Shown here piece after piece: positions 54,293 to 64,000 of a stretch of DNA of 64,000 nucleotides. Source of the DNA: Polynucleobacter sp. MWH-UH23A. Lineage in GTDB: Bacteria > Pseudomonadota > Gammaproteobacteria > Burkholderiales > Burkholderiaceae. Position 1 is the first letter of the stretch. The number at the start of each line of letters is the position of its first letter. The notes beneath the pieces are model-generated. The model ran no database searches. It saw only the letters and a program-made list of their open reading frames with translations, and was not told the origin of the DNA. Location: NCBI RefSeq assembly GCF_040409805.1, contig NZ_CP099572.1, forward strand, positions 2,003,171-2,067,170, written 5' to 3'. The translations under genes were made by a program, and so were the position numbers.

Positions 54293-56956
54293 GTGGCAAA
54301 AGCACCTTCAAAAAGCAGCTCCAAGACCTCTTCGGTAGACCACCCCAAGGCACTCATCATTGCCGAAAAACCTTCGGTTGCCAATGACATTGCTAAAGCT
54401 TTGGGAGGCTTTACAAAACATGAAGACTATTTTGAAAGCGATGATTTTCTAATTTCCTCAGCGGTTGGCCACTTATTGGAAATTGCTGCTCCAGAAGAGT
54501 ACGACGTAAAACGTGGCAAATGGTCATTTGCCAACCTTCCTGTTGTGCCGCCCTATTTTGATCTGCGTCCAATTGCTAAAACCGAATCACGTTTAAAGGT
54601 TTTACAAAAACTCATCAAGCGAAAAGATGTCACTTCACTCATTAATGCATGTGACGCAGGACGTGAGGGTGAGCTTATTTTCAGATTAATTGCGCAACAC
54701 GCAAAAGCATCACAAACTGTAAAACGGCTTTGGTTGCAGTCGATGACACCAGCTGCAATTCGAGAAGGGTTTGCAAGCTTACGCACCGATGAAGAAATGC
54801 AACCCTTAGCAGATGCCGCACGCTGCCGCTCTGAGGCTGATTGGCTTGTAGGCATCAACGGCACGCGTGCTATGACTGCTTTCAACAGCAAAAGTGGTGG
54901 CTTCTTTTTAACTACTGTTGGACGCGTTCAAACACCCACGCTCTCCATTGTGGTCGAGCGTGAAGAGTTAATTCGTAAGTTCGTATCAAAGGATTATTGG
55001 GAAGTAAAAGCGGAATTTATTGCTGCTGCAGGTGTCTATGAGGGTCGCTGGTTTGACCCTAAATTCAAAAAGGATGTCGCTGAGCCAGATGCTCGCGAGA
55101 ATCGCCTTTGGAGCGAGGCTGCAGCCCAAAGCATTGTGACTGCTTGTCGTGGAAAAAAAGCAAACGTTACTGAGGAATCAAAGCCTGCAACTCAGCTTGC
55201 CCCCCAACTGTTTGACCTTACCAGCTTGCAACGCGAAGCAAATGCACGCTTTGGCTTCTCAGCAAAAAATACTTTGGGCTTGGCTCAGGCACTTTATGAA
55301 CGTCACAAAGTTCTGACATATCCACGTACTGATGCAAAGGCGCTTCCTGAAGATTATTTAGATACTGTTAAGCAAACCATTGAAAACTTGGCGGATCATT
55401 CTCGTGAATATCAACCGTTTGCAAAACAAATCTTGCAAGGAGACCCTAAGGATCCAAAAACAAAAGCGGGTTATGGCTGGATCAAGCCCAATAAACGAAT
55501 CTTTGATAACTCCAAGATCTCAGATCACTTCGCAATTATTCCAACGCTGGAAGCACCAAAAAGCCTCAGCGAGCCTGAGGCAAAGCTATATGACCTCGTG
55601 GTACGTCGTTTCTTAGCAGTTTTTTATCCTGCCGCCGAATTTAAAGTAACCACCCGCATAACAGAAACCTCCGGTCATCACTTCAAAACGGAAGGGCGCG
55701 TTCTAGTTAACCCAGGTTGGTTGGCGGTTTATGGCAAATCCAATCAAGCTGATGATGAGCTTGTCCCTGTACAAGAGGGCGAATCTGTTCAAACAGAGTC
55801 TGTACTTGCCGTTCCTCTGAAAACCAAGCCACCTGCACGCTATACAGAAGCAACCTTACTTTCCGCTATGGAAAGCGCGGGCAAATGGGTTGATGATGAT
55901 GAAATGCGTGAGGCAATGGCTGAGAAGGGCTTGGGTACGCCGGCAACTCGTGCCGCCATTATCGAAGGGCTGCTGGCAGAAAAATACATTGTGCGGGAAG
56001 CTCGTGAGTTAATTCCAACCGCGAAAGCATTCCAGTTAATGACGCTGTTACGCGGACTCGATGTTGAGGAACTTACACGTCCAGACTTGACCGGTAGCTG
56101 GGAAAACAAACTCTCCCTTATTGAACACGGCAAGATGAATCGCGATACCTTCATGCAAGAGATCGCGCAAATGACTCAGCGCATTGTGAAGCGTGCAAAA
56201 GAATATGACAGCGATACCATTCCGGGTGACTACGCTACGCTCACTACCCCATGCCCACACTGTAAGGGGCCGGTAAAGGAAAACTACCGTCGTTTTGCTT
56301 GCGAAAAATGTGGCTTCACGATTAGCAAAACACCTGGTGGTCGTGCATTTGAATACCCTGAAGTAGAAGAGCTGTTGCGCGAAAAAACAATCGGGCCACT
56401 TCAAGGATTCCGCAGCAAAATGGGTCGTCCTTTTGCCGCAATTATTAAGCTTTCCGAAATCCCAGAGGATGATGCTGACTATCCAAATGCGGGCTACAAG
56501 CTAGAGTTTGATTTTGGCAATACACAAGAAGATGAGACTGAAGCAATTGATTTCACAGGTCGCCAAGCATTAGGAGTTTGTCCTAAATGCTCGGGTGCTG
56601 TATATGAGGACGGCATGCGCTATGTATGTGAAAACAATACTGGCCCAAACAAATCTTGTGACTTTAAGACCGGCAAAGTAGTTCTACAACAAGAGGTGTC
56701 TGCAGAACAAATTCAGAAGCTTTTAAAAGAAGGCAAAACGGATCTACTGAGCAACTTCAAATCCAATCGCACTGGTCGCGGCTTTAAAGCTTACTTAGCT
56801 TTGGGTGCCGATGGAAAAATTGGTTTTGAATTCGAAGCCAAAGCCCCTGGTGCCGCCAAAACACCAGCCAAGAAACGCGCGGGTGCCAGCGCTGCCACTA
56901 AGTCGGCAGCAAAACCCAAACGGGCAAGCAAGGCAAAGTCATCTTCGAGCAGTTGA
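54293..56956 (+). CDS. topB: DNA topoisomerase III
   Basis: An 887-residue type IA topoisomerase that decatenates and unlinks DNA single strands. Seen: a Ser/Thr/Lys-rich start (1-18), the Toprim domain (KALIIAEKPSVANDIAKALG, then NACDAGREGELIFRLI with the metal acids), the active Tyr in VLTYPRTDAKALP, GYGWIKP, zinc-finger-like CPHC and CEKC near residues 655-675, a second CPKC region near 765, and a Lys/Ala-rich C-terminal tail. The start is GTG 54293. The last 55 codons overlap the end of the FAD oxidoreductase on the other strand. Confidence 0.93.
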   Translation: MAKAPSKSSSKTSSVDHPKALIIAEKPSVANDIAKALGGFTKHEDYFESDDFLISSAVGHLLEIAAPEEYDVKRGKWSFANLPVVPPYFDLRPIAKTESRLKVLQKLIKRKDVTSLINACDAGREGELIFRLIAQHAKASQTVKRLWLQSMTPAAIREGFASLRTDEEMQPLADAARCRSEADWLVGINGTRAMTAFNSKSGGFFLTTVGRVQTPTLSIVVEREELIRKFVSKDYWEVKAEFIAAAGVYEGRWFDPKFKKDVAEPDARENRLWSEAAAQSIVTACRGKKANVTEESKPATQLAPQLFDLTSLQREANARFGFSAKNTLGLAQALYERHKVLTYPRTDAKALPEDYLDTVKQTIENLADHSREYQPFAKQILQGDPKDPKTKAGYGWIKPNKRIFDNSKISDHFAIIPTLEAPKSLSEPEAKLYDLVVRRFLAVFYPAAEFKVTTRITETSGHHFKTEGRVLVNPGWLAVYGKSNQADDELVPVQEGESVQTESVLAVPLKTKPPARYTEATLLSAMESAGKWVDDDEMREAMAEKGLGTPATRAAIIEGLLAEKYIVREARELIPTAKAFQLMTLLRGLDVEELTRPDLTGSWENKLSLIEHGKMNRDTFMQEIAQMTQRIVKRAKEYDSDTIPGDYATLTTPCPHCKGPVKENYRRFACEKCGFTISKTPGGRAFEYPEVEELLREKTIGPLQGFRSKMGRPFAAIIKLSEIPEDDADYPNAGYKLEFDFGNTQEDETEAIDFTGRQALGVCPKCSGAVYEDGMRYVCENNTGPNKSCDFKTGKVVLQQEVSAEQIQKLLKEGKTDLLSNFKSNRTGRGFKAYLALGADGKIGFEFEAKAPGAAKTPAKKRAGASAATKSAAKPKRASKAKSSSSS

Positions 56957-58023
56957 GCAGTAATTAACTTAGCCGCCAAAGCAGACCACAATATTCCTCG
57001 TGATCCCAATGCGGTAGCGATGAATATTCCTGGTCGATGGGGAAGCGCGCCAATAATTGGCAAACGATCACCAGCAACGCACCGTACTCCAACAAAGTGG
57101 TCATGCTTTACAAGACTACTGGCATCGCCGTTTAAATAGTTCACCAAGTTTTTAGCTTGTTCGCGATTAAAGTCATCGCTCGCCGCTCTTGAAGCAAGAT
57201 CATCTTCGCCCTCATCAAAACTAGAACCAACTATCCAGCGGTAACTTCCATCGCTTAGGCGTTCTGCAGGCAAGCAATAGCCATCGCCTGATAATCCCAC
57301 CTTGGGCAGTTTTTCAACCCATGGATCATTGGGTTGAATGGAAAAAATACTCAATTGCCCACGCACAGGCTTCAGAGGCAAGCGAACTCCGATACTGGTA
57401 AGCAATTTTTTGCTCTCCATTGCCGCGGCAATCACAACCTTATCGGCTGAAACAATAGCTTGATCATAAGAGTTCAATAAAAACCATTTGCCATCTACTT
57501 GCTCAAGTTTTGCAACTTCTGTATTCCACAAACAGGTGAGGCCCTGTTGTGATTTCAGGAGATCATTGCTCGCTTTGGACAAATTGAGACATGCGCCCCG
57601 AGAAATCCAAACGCCACTTTGAGGTATTCCGCAAACTTTTTGCGCTTCTTCACTATCAAGAGGAATAGCAATGTCTTCCCCGAGATCTAATGAGCGCAAA
57701 TGTTCAATAAGCTCTGCTCGATCGAATATTTTTTCTTTTTTGGTCGGCTGAAAAATTCCGTGGGTATGCCACTCTTTACCCCACCTTGACTCGGCCAATA
57801 AAAAAGCCAATTGCGTTAGGCGCAATAAACGTGGGGAGCCTTTGCCTATATGGGGATGCGCTATAGCGTAAGCGTGACTTGAGCAAGCACTGGCGGGATG
57901 GCTGGCAGCATCAACAACACAAACTGACTGATTGCGCTCAAGCAACTCCTTGGCAATCGTTGCGCCACAAATGCCAGCCCCAATCACCACGATGTCATGG
58001 TGTTGGGGTTTGGTCATCAACAA
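56791..58023 (-). CDS. FAD-dependent oxidoreductase (MnmC-C/DadA-like)
   Basis: A 410-residue flavoprotein of the D-amino acid oxidase fold. Seen: the FAD loop IVVIGAGICGATIAKELLERN, the middle strand VIAAAMESKKLLTSIG, the late VRCVAGDRLPIIGALPHRPG motif, and GSRGILWSALAAKLITAQLL. The C-terminal tail, to a stop at 56791, reads in antisense through the topB tail for 166 bases. The Pro-Ile-Ile-Gly and SRGILW parts recall the C-terminal oxidase domain of MnmC, which lies alone in many betaproteobacteria. The methyltransferase half is not in this window. Confidence 0.8.
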   Translation of the reverse strand: MLMTKPQHHDIVVIGAGICGATIAKELLERNQSVCVVDAASHPASACSSHAYAIAHPHIGKGSPRLLRLTQLAFLLAESRWGKEWHTHGIFQPTKKEKIFDRAELIEHLRSLDLGEDIAIPLDSEEAQKVCGIPQSGVWISRGACLNLSKASNDLLKSQQGLTCLWNTEVAKLEQVDGKWFLLNSYDQAIVSADKVVIAAAMESKKLLTSIGVRLPLKPVRGQLSIFSIQPNDPWVEKLPKVGLSGDGYCLPAERLSDGSYRWIVGSSFDEGEDDLASRAASDDFNREQAKNLVNYLNGDASSLVKHDHFVGVRCVAGDRLPIIGALPHRPGIFIATALGSRGILWSALAAKLITAQLLEDDFALLARLGFAADLVAALAPARFLAGVLAAPGALASNSKPIFPSAPKAK

Positions 58024-58058
58024 ATTTTAGTAATGCAGGTTTTTAATTGCTTGATGAA

Positions 58059-59924
58059 TTAAGCATTAAGGCGTTGTTCGATCTTGGAGCGAGTTTCTTT
58101 TAGCTCTTTTGGCAAACGCTCGCCAAGATGCTCAAACAAATCCGTATGGAGTTTGAGCTCATTTTTCCATTCATCAACAGCAACGGTGATGGCTTTCGCA
58201 AACTTCTCTGCAGAATAGTCTAAGCCACCCCAGTGCAGATCGTTGTACTCAGGAGTAATGCCAAATGGAGTTTCTTTGCCATTGGCCTTGCCTTCTGCGC
58301 GATTCAAAATCCAAGCGAGAACGCGCATATTTTCACCAAAGCCTGGCCATACGAATTTACCGTTTTCATCTTTGCGGAACCAGTTCACGCAATAGATCTT
58401 TGGCAATACAGCACCTTCGGCTTCTAACTTCTTGCCGATGTTGAGCCAATGCTGGAAGTAATCGCTCATGTTGTAGCCAGCAAATGCGATCATCGCAAAT
58501 GGATCGCGACGAACAACACCAATCTGGCCGGTGATAGCCGCAGTAGTTTCAGAACCCAAAGTAGCGGCCATATAAACACCCTCAACCCAATCACGCGCTT
58601 CGCTTACCAAAGGCACAGTATTGGAGCGGCGACCGCCAAATAAGAATGCGTCAATTGGAACGCCTTCAGGATCATCCCACTTTGGATCTACTGCTGGGTT
58701 ATTGGTTGCAGCTACTGTGAAGCGTGAGTTTGGATGTGCGGCTTTACGGCCAGCTGCGCCATCGGCTGGCGTCCAGTCCTTACCCTGCCAATCAATCAGA
58801 TGCGCAGGTGGGGTTTCTGTCAAACCTTCCCACCAAACATCGCCGTCGTCTGTTAAACCAACGTTAGTAAAGATAACGTCTTGATTTAAAGAGTCGATAC
58901 AGTTTTGGTTAGTTTGGCGATTTGTACCTGGAGCAACACCAAAGTAACCGGACTCAGGATTAATCGCGAATAAACGTGTCTTACCTGTAACAGGGTCTTT
59001 GCGAGGCTTGATCCACGCAATGTCATCACCAATAGTAGTTACTTTCCAACCATCAAATCCTTTTGGCGGGATCATCATAGAGAAATTGGTTTTGCCACAA
59101 GCAGAAGGGAAGGCTGCAGCAACGTGGTATTTCTTGCCTTCTGGTGATGTCACGCCCAAGATCAACATGTGCTCTGCTAACCAGCCTTGATCGCGGCCCA
59201 TGTTAGATGCGATACGCAAAGCAAAACATTTTTTGCCCAATAAAGCATTGCCACCGTAGCCCGAACCAAAAGACCAAATCTCACGAGTTTCTGGGTAGTG
59301 AACGATGTATTTGGTTTTGTTATTTGGCCAAGCAACATCTTTTTCGCCAGCAGCCAATGGCTTACCAACAGTATGAATACAAGGAACGAATTCGCCATCG
59401 GCACCAAGCTGATCGATGACAGCTTTACCCATACGAGTCATTAAGCGCATATTGATTGCAACATATGGACTATCAGAGAGCTCAACACCAATATGGGCAA
59501 TTGGAGAGCCGATTGGACCCATTGAAAATGGAACTACATACATTGTTCTGCCGCGCATGCAACCATCGAACAAAGGTTGCAATGTTGCGCGCATTTCGCT
59601 TGGCTCTACCCAGTTATTGGTAGGGCCAGCATCTTCTTTTTTGGCAGAGCAAATGAAAGTACGGTCTTCAACGCGCGCCACATCCTCAGGATCAGAAAGA
59701 GCTAAAAATGAATTTTTACGCTTAGCAGGATTTAGACGCTTGAAAACGCCCGCACTAACCAACAACTCACAAAACTCATCATATTCAGCTTGGGAGCCGT
59801 CACACCAACGAATTGCATCTGGCTTAGTAAGTGCGGCAACTTCTGCAACCCACTTAATTAAACGCTCGTTTTTTACATAAGCTGGCGCATTCACATTGAT
59901 CTGGCTGCTAGCGGTTGAAGTCAT
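58059..59924 (-). CDS. pckG: Phosphoenolpyruvate carboxykinase (GTP)
   Basis: A 621-residue GTP-type PEPCK that converts oxaloacetate to phosphoenolpyruvate in gluconeogenesis. The ATG at 59924 ([12 protein letters not shown]) is chosen; the frame to 60041 has no support. Seen: [16 protein letters not shown], the GTP/active Cys loop [16 protein letters not shown], the metal region [27 protein letters not shown], and [18 protein letters not shown] monocistronic gene between the oxidoreductase and mnmE. Confidence 0.97.
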   Translation of the reverse strand: MTSTASSQINVNAPAYVKNERLIKWVAEVAALTKPDAIRWCDGSQAEYDEFCELLVSAGVFKRLNPAKRKNSFLALSDPEDVARVEDRTFICSAKKEDAGPTNNWVEPSEMRATLQPLFDGCMRGRTMYVVPFSMGPIGSPIAHIGVELSDSPYVAINMRLMTRMGKAVIDQLGADGEFVPCIHTVGKPLAAGEKDVAWPNNKTKYIVHYPETREIWSFGSGYGGNALLGKKCFALRIASNMGRDQGWLAEHMLILGVTSPEGKKYHVAAAFPSACGKTNFSMMIPPKGFDGWKVTTIGDDIAWIKPRKDPVTGKTRLFAINPESGYFGVAPGTNRQTNQNCIDSLNQDVIFTNVGLTDDGDVWWEGLTETPPAHLIDWQGKDWTPADGAAGRKAAHPNSRFTVAATNNPAVDPKWDDPEGVPIDAFLFGGRRSNTVPLVSEARDWVEGVYMAATLGSETTAAITGQIGVVRRDPFAMIAFAGYNMSDYFQHWLNIGKKLEAEGAVLPKIYCVNWFRKDENGKFVWPGFGENMRVLAWILNRAEGKANGKETPFGITPEYNDLHWGGLDYSAEKFAKAITVAVDEWKNELKLHTDLFEHLGERLPKELKETRSKIEQRLNA

Positions 59925-60025
59925 ATGTTTCCCTATGAAAATTGAATTTTTTAATCCGACGATTTTAACATTTTGGTCACATTTGCCGTATTGACCACCC
60001 GCATAAAAGGAGGGAGATTGGGGGT

Positions 60026-61390
60026 TTATTTGCCTATGCAAAATTGGCTAAATATCTTGCCCAAAAGATCGTCTGGAAGGAGCTTTCCGGTGATTTGCCC
60101 AAGATGATTTTGGGCTAAAGCTAGCTCTTCTGCTAGTAATTCCAACGAATTGTTGCCATTTGCTGCGAACTGCTCTGATCTTGCAATATGTTCCGATGCC
60201 CTCTCGATACAGTCCAGATGGCGCCTGCGGCTCACAATAACACCCTCTTGAGTGCCGCCCCAGCCAACCCTTTTTAGAATTTCCTTCTTTAAGGCATCAA
60301 CCCCTTGACCAGTTTTGGCTGAAATGACAATTCCGTCTTTAGGAGCAGGATTCGCCCCGGCTTCCAGAAGATCGGCTTTATTTACCACCCCCAAAATTGC
60401 GCACTTTGGTGGAGCCGCCTCTAAAATTCGCTTTTTCAGGCCATCGTCCTCCGAACCAACATTAGGGGCGCTTAAGAAAATAACTAGATCCGCAGAATGA
60501 ATAGCCTCCCAAGTTCGCTCTATTCCTTTTGCTTCTACCTCATCTGAGGTCTGTCTTAATCCTGCGGTATCAATAACGTGCATAGGCACGCCTTCAATCT
60601 GAATGCTTTCTTTAATTCGATCACGAGTGGTGCCTGCAATAGCGGTTACGATCGCAACCTCTTCGCCAGCCAATGTGTTTAGCAAAGAGCTTTTACCCAC
60701 ATTTGGCGCGCCAACTAAAACTAGCTGTATGCCGTCCCGCAAAATTTTGCCTTGCTTAGCCCCCTTTTGAAGGGTTTGCAATTTTGTTTTGACAGCATTC
60801 AAGCGCTCGCGTGCATGAGCATTTTCTAAAAACTCAATTTCTTCCTCAGGAAAGTCCAGAGTGGACTCAACCAAAATTCGCAACTGCGTAATTTCTTCTA
60901 CAAGGTCATTCACATCATCCGAGAAATTTCCCTGCAAAGATCTTGCTGCGCCACGAACAGCGGCCTCGCTTTGAGCATCAATTAAATCGGCTATTGCCTC
61001 AGCCTGAGCTAAATCAATCTTGTTATTTAGATAAGCTCGCAGACTAAACTCGCCCGGCTCAGCAATCTCCAAACCAATATCTTTTCCCAACTCAAGACAT
61101 CGTTGCATGACCAACTCTAGCAATTGCGGCCCGCCATGACACTGTAGTTCAAGGATATCCTCGCCCGTAAATGAGGCGGGTGCAACAAAATAAATTGCCA
61201 ACACCTGATCAATAAGCTGGCCCAGCTTGTCACGGAGAGATAGTAATGTTGCCTGTCTTGGTTGAAGGCTTTTTTGAAAAAGGGTGTGAATAAACTCTGC
61301 TAAATTTTGTCCGCTGATACGGATTACACCGACACCCGCTTTTCCTGGAGCAGTAGCGATAGCAATGATGGGAATCTTACGTGTCACCAT
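60026..61390 (-). CDS. mnmE: tRNA modification GTPase MnmE
   Basis: A 454-residue GTPase which, with MnmG, adds the cmnm5 group to wobble U34 of some tRNAs. Seen: the folate-binding N-terminal domain ([20 protein letters not shown]), [23 protein letters not shown]-loop [18 protein letters not shown], the switch [36 protein letters not shown], and the C-terminal catalytic Cys in FCIGK. The start at 61390 leaves 31 bases after yidC. Confidence 0.97.
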   Translation of the reverse strand: MVTRKIPIIAIATAPGKAGVGVIRISGQNLAEFIHTLFQKSLQPRQATLLSLRDKLGQLIDQVLAIYFVAPASFTGEDILELQCHGGPQLLELVMQRCLELGKDIGLEIAEPGEFSLRAYLNNKIDLAQAEAIADLIDAQSEAAVRGAARSLQGNFSDDVNDLVEEITQLRILVESTLDFPEEEIEFLENAHARERLNAVKTKLQTLQKGAKQGKILRDGIQLVLVGAPNVGKSSLLNTLAGEEVAIVTAIAGTTRDRIKESIQIEGVPMHVIDTAGLRQTSDEVEAKGIERTWEAIHSADLVIFLSAPNVGSEDDGLKKRILEAAPPKCAILGVVNKADLLEAGANPAPKDGIVISAKTGQGVDALKKEILKRVGWGGTQEGVIVSRRRHLDCIERASEHIARSEQFAANGNNSLELLAEELALAQNHLGQITGKLLPDDLLGKIFSQFCIGK

Positions 61391-61421
61391 TGCTATTCGC
61401 TTTCGATAAACCTACGCCCTT

Positions 61422-63092
61422 TTATTTGGCAGATTTTTTGCCAAATAATTTATTGATTTGCCACTGCTGCGCAATAGACAATAAATTGTTCACTACCCAA
61501 TATAAAACAAGACCGGCAGGGAAGAAGAAGAACATGATCGAAAAAACAATCGGCATGTACAACATCACTTTTGCCTGCACTGGATCAGGGGGCGTAGGGT
61601 TGAGCTTTGTCTGCACAAACATCGACACGGCCATGATCACGGGCAATATGTAATAAGGGTCTGGAACCGATAAATCATGAATCCACAAAACCCATGGTGC
61701 ACCACGCATCTCTACAGAAGATAACAACACCCAATATAAGGAAATAAACACAGGGATTTGAATCAACACCGGCAAACATCCACCGAGCGGGTTGATCTTT
61801 TCCTTGCGATACATTTCCATCATTGCTTGATTCAGCTTTTGTGGTTCGCCTTTGTACTGCTCTTTCATAGCCATCAAGCGTGGCTGTACCTCTTTCATGC
61901 GAGCCATAGACTTATAGCTAGCTGCGGAGAGGGGGAAGAAAACCAGCTTAATCAGAATGGTCAGGAGAATGATGGACCAACCCCAGTTACCAACAATATT
62001 GTGGATGTGCTCAAGCAACCAGAAAATTGGTTTTGCCAAAATGGTCAGGTAGCCATAATCTTTTAACAACTCAAAGCCCGGAGCAATTTTTTCCAACATG
62101 CGCTCTTCTTGTGGGCCAACAAATAATTGCGCATTTGCAGTAACGGTTGTACCTGTTGCAATTGTTCCTAGCTGGCTCTGCATGCCTACTCTGTAAAGGC
62201 CGTTATCTAACCTTCCAGAATAAATGTCTCGTACTAATTTTGTATCTGGAATCCAAGCGCTCGCAAAATAGTGTTGAACCATGGCCACCCAACCTGGTTG
62301 TCCGGCAGCAATTTGCGCTGGTGGTACAAATTTGTTTTTTTCTAAATCAGTGAAAGCAATCTTTTTAAATTTATCGCCATCGGTATAAATAGCAGGTCCC
62401 GTAAAGGTGCTTGCGGAGAAGGCGCCGCCAAACGGACCCACTTTAGCCTCTTCTGAGCCGTCACGAACAATCTCTGTATACAAATTCAATGGCACAGCAT
62501 TCGCTGTTAGTTGAGTTACCCGATGTCCAACATACACATCGTAGCTCCCAGGATTAAGAATGAAGGTTTTTTCTAGCTTAACGCCATTGCGCTCGCTGGA
62601 TAAAACCAAAAAAGGTCTTCCAGAGCCGTCTTTACCAGATCGGTCGAGCTTAAATACACTATTGTGATTTGGTAAATCAATGTTACCCACAGCGACCAAG
62701 CCTGAACGGGCAACATAAGTGTGTGTCGCTGTGTGCTTAAAAATTTCTACGGGCTTTTCATCAGCTGTTAATTCTTTTAATAACTTCGCATCAACAACGT
62801 TTGCGCCGGCAGAACTAATTTGCAGAGACAACAATTCATTTTCTAGCGTAAATATTTGCGTATTTTCGGCGGGCGCTGTTTTTGCAGTGGGCGCCTGAGG
62901 TGCAATAGCACCAGAAATTGCAATTGGGGCGTCTGCCTTCGGTGCAGCAGACTTGTCAGTGGACGCAGAGGTCGCAGTTTGCTGGGGGCCAGCAAACATC
63001 GATGGCTTACCCCCATGAACCTGCCAGTTGTTGTAAAGCATGAGCCCAGATAGAGAAAACACAGCCCAAAGAATTGTTTTTTTGAAGTCCAT
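61422..63092 (-). CDS. yidC: Membrane protein insertase YidC
   Basis: A 556-residue insertase of the Oxa1 family. Seen: an N-terminal helix (residues 7-22), a large periplasmic beta domain (about 60-340) rich in Ala and Thr at its start, and the C-terminal five-helix core with GWSIILLTILIKLVFFPLSAAS, the cytoplasmic MARMKEVQPRLMAMKEQYKG, LGGCLPVLIQIPVFISLYWVL and FPAGLVLYWVVNNLLSIAQQ. Length is normal for proteobacterial YidC. Part of the rpmH-rnpA-yidD-yidC-mnmE block. Confidence 0.97.
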   Translation of the reverse strand: MDFKKTILWAVFSLSGLMLYNNWQVHGGKPSMFAGPQQTATSASTDKSAAPKADAPIAISGAIAPQAPTAKTAPAENTQIFTLENELLSLQISSAGANVVDAKLLKELTADEKPVEIFKHTATHTYVARSGLVAVGNIDLPNHNSVFKLDRSGKDGSGRPFLVLSSERNGVKLEKTFILNPGSYDVYVGHRVTQLTANAVPLNLYTEIVRDGSEEAKVGPFGGAFSASTFTGPAIYTDGDKFKKIAFTDLEKNKFVPPAQIAAGQPGWVAMVQHYFASAWIPDTKLVRDIYSGRLDNGLYRVGMQSQLGTIATGTTVTANAQLFVGPQEERMLEKIAPGFELLKDYGYLTILAKPIFWLLEHIHNIVGNWGWSIILLTILIKLVFFPLSAASYKSMARMKEVQPRLMAMKEQYKGEPQKLNQAMMEMYRKEKINPLGGCLPVLIQIPVFISLYWVLLSSVEMRGAPWVLWIHDLSVPDPYYILPVIMAVSMFVQTKLNPTPPDPVQAKVMLYMPIVFSIMFFFFPAGLVLYWVVNNLLSIAQQWQINKLFGKKSAK

Positions 63093-63120
63093 TTAATTCG
63101 CTTTACAAATAATTACTGGT

Positions 63121-63357
63121 TTACTGGTGTGATGCATGTTTTACAGCAGGATCATAACCGCCATGTGACCAAGGGTTGCAGCGCAACACTCTCCAGCCTA
63201 TCAGCCCGACGCTTTTAATAAACCCATAATGATTAAAGCAGTCGCAAGCATATTGAGAACAAGAAGGTTCGTATTTACAACGCATTCCCAAATATGGGCT
63301 CAATGTAAGCTGGTAGAGCTTAAGTAATTTTGTGGCAGCACTATTTAGGATGCGCAC
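63121..63357 (-). CDS. yidD: Membrane protein insertion efficiency factor YidD
   Basis: A 78-residue protein with an N-terminal amphipathic segment (LLKLYQLTLSPYLGMRC) and the family core CKYEPSCSQYACDCF plus GWRVLRCNPWSHGGYDP, including the conserved Cys. It sits between rnpA and yidC, as in most bacteria, and touches the rnpA stop. It aids membrane protein insertion. Confidence 0.94.
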   Translation of the reverse strand: MRILNSAATKLLKLYQLTLSPYLGMRCKYEPSCSQYACDCFNHYGFIKSVGLIGWRVLRCNPWSHGGYDPAVKHASHQ

Positions 63358-63675
63358 TTAAATAAGCTCCGCTATTTGCGCCCGAAGAAGGTCTTTCTCT
63401 TTTTTTCTGAGCCTACCGCGGGTGTGTTGTCCAATTGGTTTTTTAAGTTTGACAACCACATCCTTTTTTAAGTCTGTTGATTGTGCAGCCCAAACCAAGT
63501 TGCGAATCATTCTTTTAATGCGGTTTCTGTCTACAGCGCGCTTTGCCAATTTTTTGGCAACGGCAATCCCTAGATCAGGGTCGGCATCATTTGTAGCGCC
63601 CGCAGAATACATACCCCAATACAAGTTTGTTTTGGGGCGCGTTTTGAGTAATTCAGAAATCCTTGCGCTATTCAA
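63358..63675 (-). CDS. rnpA: Ribonuclease P protein component
   Basis: A 105-residue basic protein that binds the RNase P RNA for tRNA 5' maturation. Seen: LYWGMYSAGATNDADP and the RNR signature AVDRNRIKRMIRNLVWA. The start is a TTG at 63675: an in-frame TAG lies two codons upstream and no ATG is available. It starts 7 bases after the rpmH stop. Confidence 0.93.
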   Translation of the reverse strand: MNSARISELLKTRPKTNLYWGMYSAGATNDADPDLGIAVAKKLAKRAVDRNRIKRMIRNLVWAAQSTDLKKDVVVKLKKPIGQHTRGRLRKKEKDLLRAQIAELI

Positions 63676-63682
63676 CTGCTAC

Positions 63683-63817
63683 TTAAACGGCTAAGCGTTT
63701 GCGACCTTTGGCGCGACGTGCGTTTAATACGGCACGGCCACTTTTGGTTTTCATGCGAACACGAAATCCGTGTGTGCGCTTACGACGAGTTACTGATGGT
63801 TGATATGTTCTTTTCAT
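63683..63817 (-). CDS. rpmH: 50S ribosomal protein L34
   Basis: A 44-residue, strongly basic protein reading [20 protein letters not shown] and ending [11 protein letters not shown], a full match to bL34. Too short to be seen by length-based gene calls. First gene of the minus-strand block facing away from the origin-like region, as near oriC in most bacteria. Confidence 0.97.
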   Translation of the reverse strand: MKRTYQPSVTRRKRTHGFRVRMKTKSGRAVLNARRAKGRKRLAV

Positions 63818-64000
63818 GATAGATCCCTGCAAAACCCAATATTTTCCTTGTTGCAGAGCAAAAGGTCAATCTATCTCAATAAATATGTAGGTGTTTTTCT
63901 CTATTTTTAGGTGTTTTTTATACAAACCATTAATTTATATGTAATTTTTTTATTTATTCACAAGTTATCCACAGGATTTCCACGTCTTTTTACCTTGTGG
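63818..64000. other. Origin-proximal AT-rich region with DnaA boxes
   Basis: The bases from 63818 to the edge carry no gene. 63880-63960 is a very AT-rich stretch, fit for DNA unwinding. A perfect DnaA box TTATCCACA is at 63965-63973, and a one-mismatch box TTATTCACA at 63954-63962. Together with rpmH next to it, this is the usual dnaA-oriC-rpmH arrangement; dnaA itself would lie past the right edge. Confidence 0.8.

Overview
The window reads as chromosomal core DNA of a low-GC, streamlined betaproteobacterium of the Burkholderiaceae, most like Polynucleobacter. The case for this: a metXW pair, a Cys-poor DksA, a gatCAB block divergent from mreBCD-mrdA-rodA, an NtrY/NtrX-like pair behind def-fmt-rsmB, a GTP-type PEP carboxykinase, and a rpmH-rnpA-yidD-yidC-mnmE block running into DnaA boxes at the right edge. 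No phage, insertion sequence, CRISPR array, rRNA operon or plasmid-type gene was seen. The lineage is inferred from gene content and protein style, not from a search.

Layout. 1-1.2 kb: 5' part of a lytic transglycosylase gene cut by the left edge. 1.2-5.8 kb: one-carbon and SAM-cycle block (5-formyl-THF cyclo-ligase, metF, ahcY, metK), with an SAH riboswitch before ahcY and a SAM-II-like riboswitch before metK. 5.8-9.9 kb: two LpxL-type acyltransferases, dapF, pyrE, xth. 9.9-21.3 kb: a long minus-strand run (AmpG-like permease, metW, metX, TetR/SlmA-like regulator, argB, dksA, COG0523 GTPase, xerC, DUF484, gatB, gatA, gatC). 21.3-27.3 kb: the rod-shape operon mreBCD-mrdA-rodA, a bidirectional terminator and hupB. 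27.4-33.7 kb: envelope and signalling genes (LpxO-like hydroxylase, carbonic anhydrase, third LpxL-like enzyme, metallophosphoesterase, Ser/Thr kinase with a UspA tail, pseudouridine synthase). 33.7-44.6 kb: prfC with no normal start codon, then the most accessory-looking part: small lipoproteins, transporters, MOSC, GNAT, MipA, an orphan ModA-like protein, dps, a frameshifted thioesterase, a hydrolase, MAPEG and tRNA-Phe. 44.6-53.4 kb: an OsmC-YcaO fusion, a two-component system, DUF4390, rsmB, fmt, def. 53.4-64 kb: dprA, topoisomerase III, a FAD oxidoreductase overlapping it in antisense, pckG, mnmE, yidC, yidD, rnpA, rpmH and origin-like sequence.

How the genes work together. metK, ahcY and metF form three steps of the methyl cycle. 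Product (SAM) and by-product (SAH) appear to be sensed separately by two RNA switches less than 1.5 kb apart. metX and metW feed methionine into the same cycle. The mre/mrd genes, AmpG, Slt and dapF serve the cell wall. The LpxL-like and LpxO-like proteins modify lipid A.

Items most worth a second look: the two-riboswitch SAM cycle, the prfC start, the phosphoesterase/kinase-UspA pair, the OsmC-YcaO fusion, the dksA-COG0523 pairing, the antisense overlap of topoisomerase III and the FAD oxidoreductase, and a 50-residue lipoprotein gene that is easily missed. I did not find a clear multi-gene system that looks wholly new.
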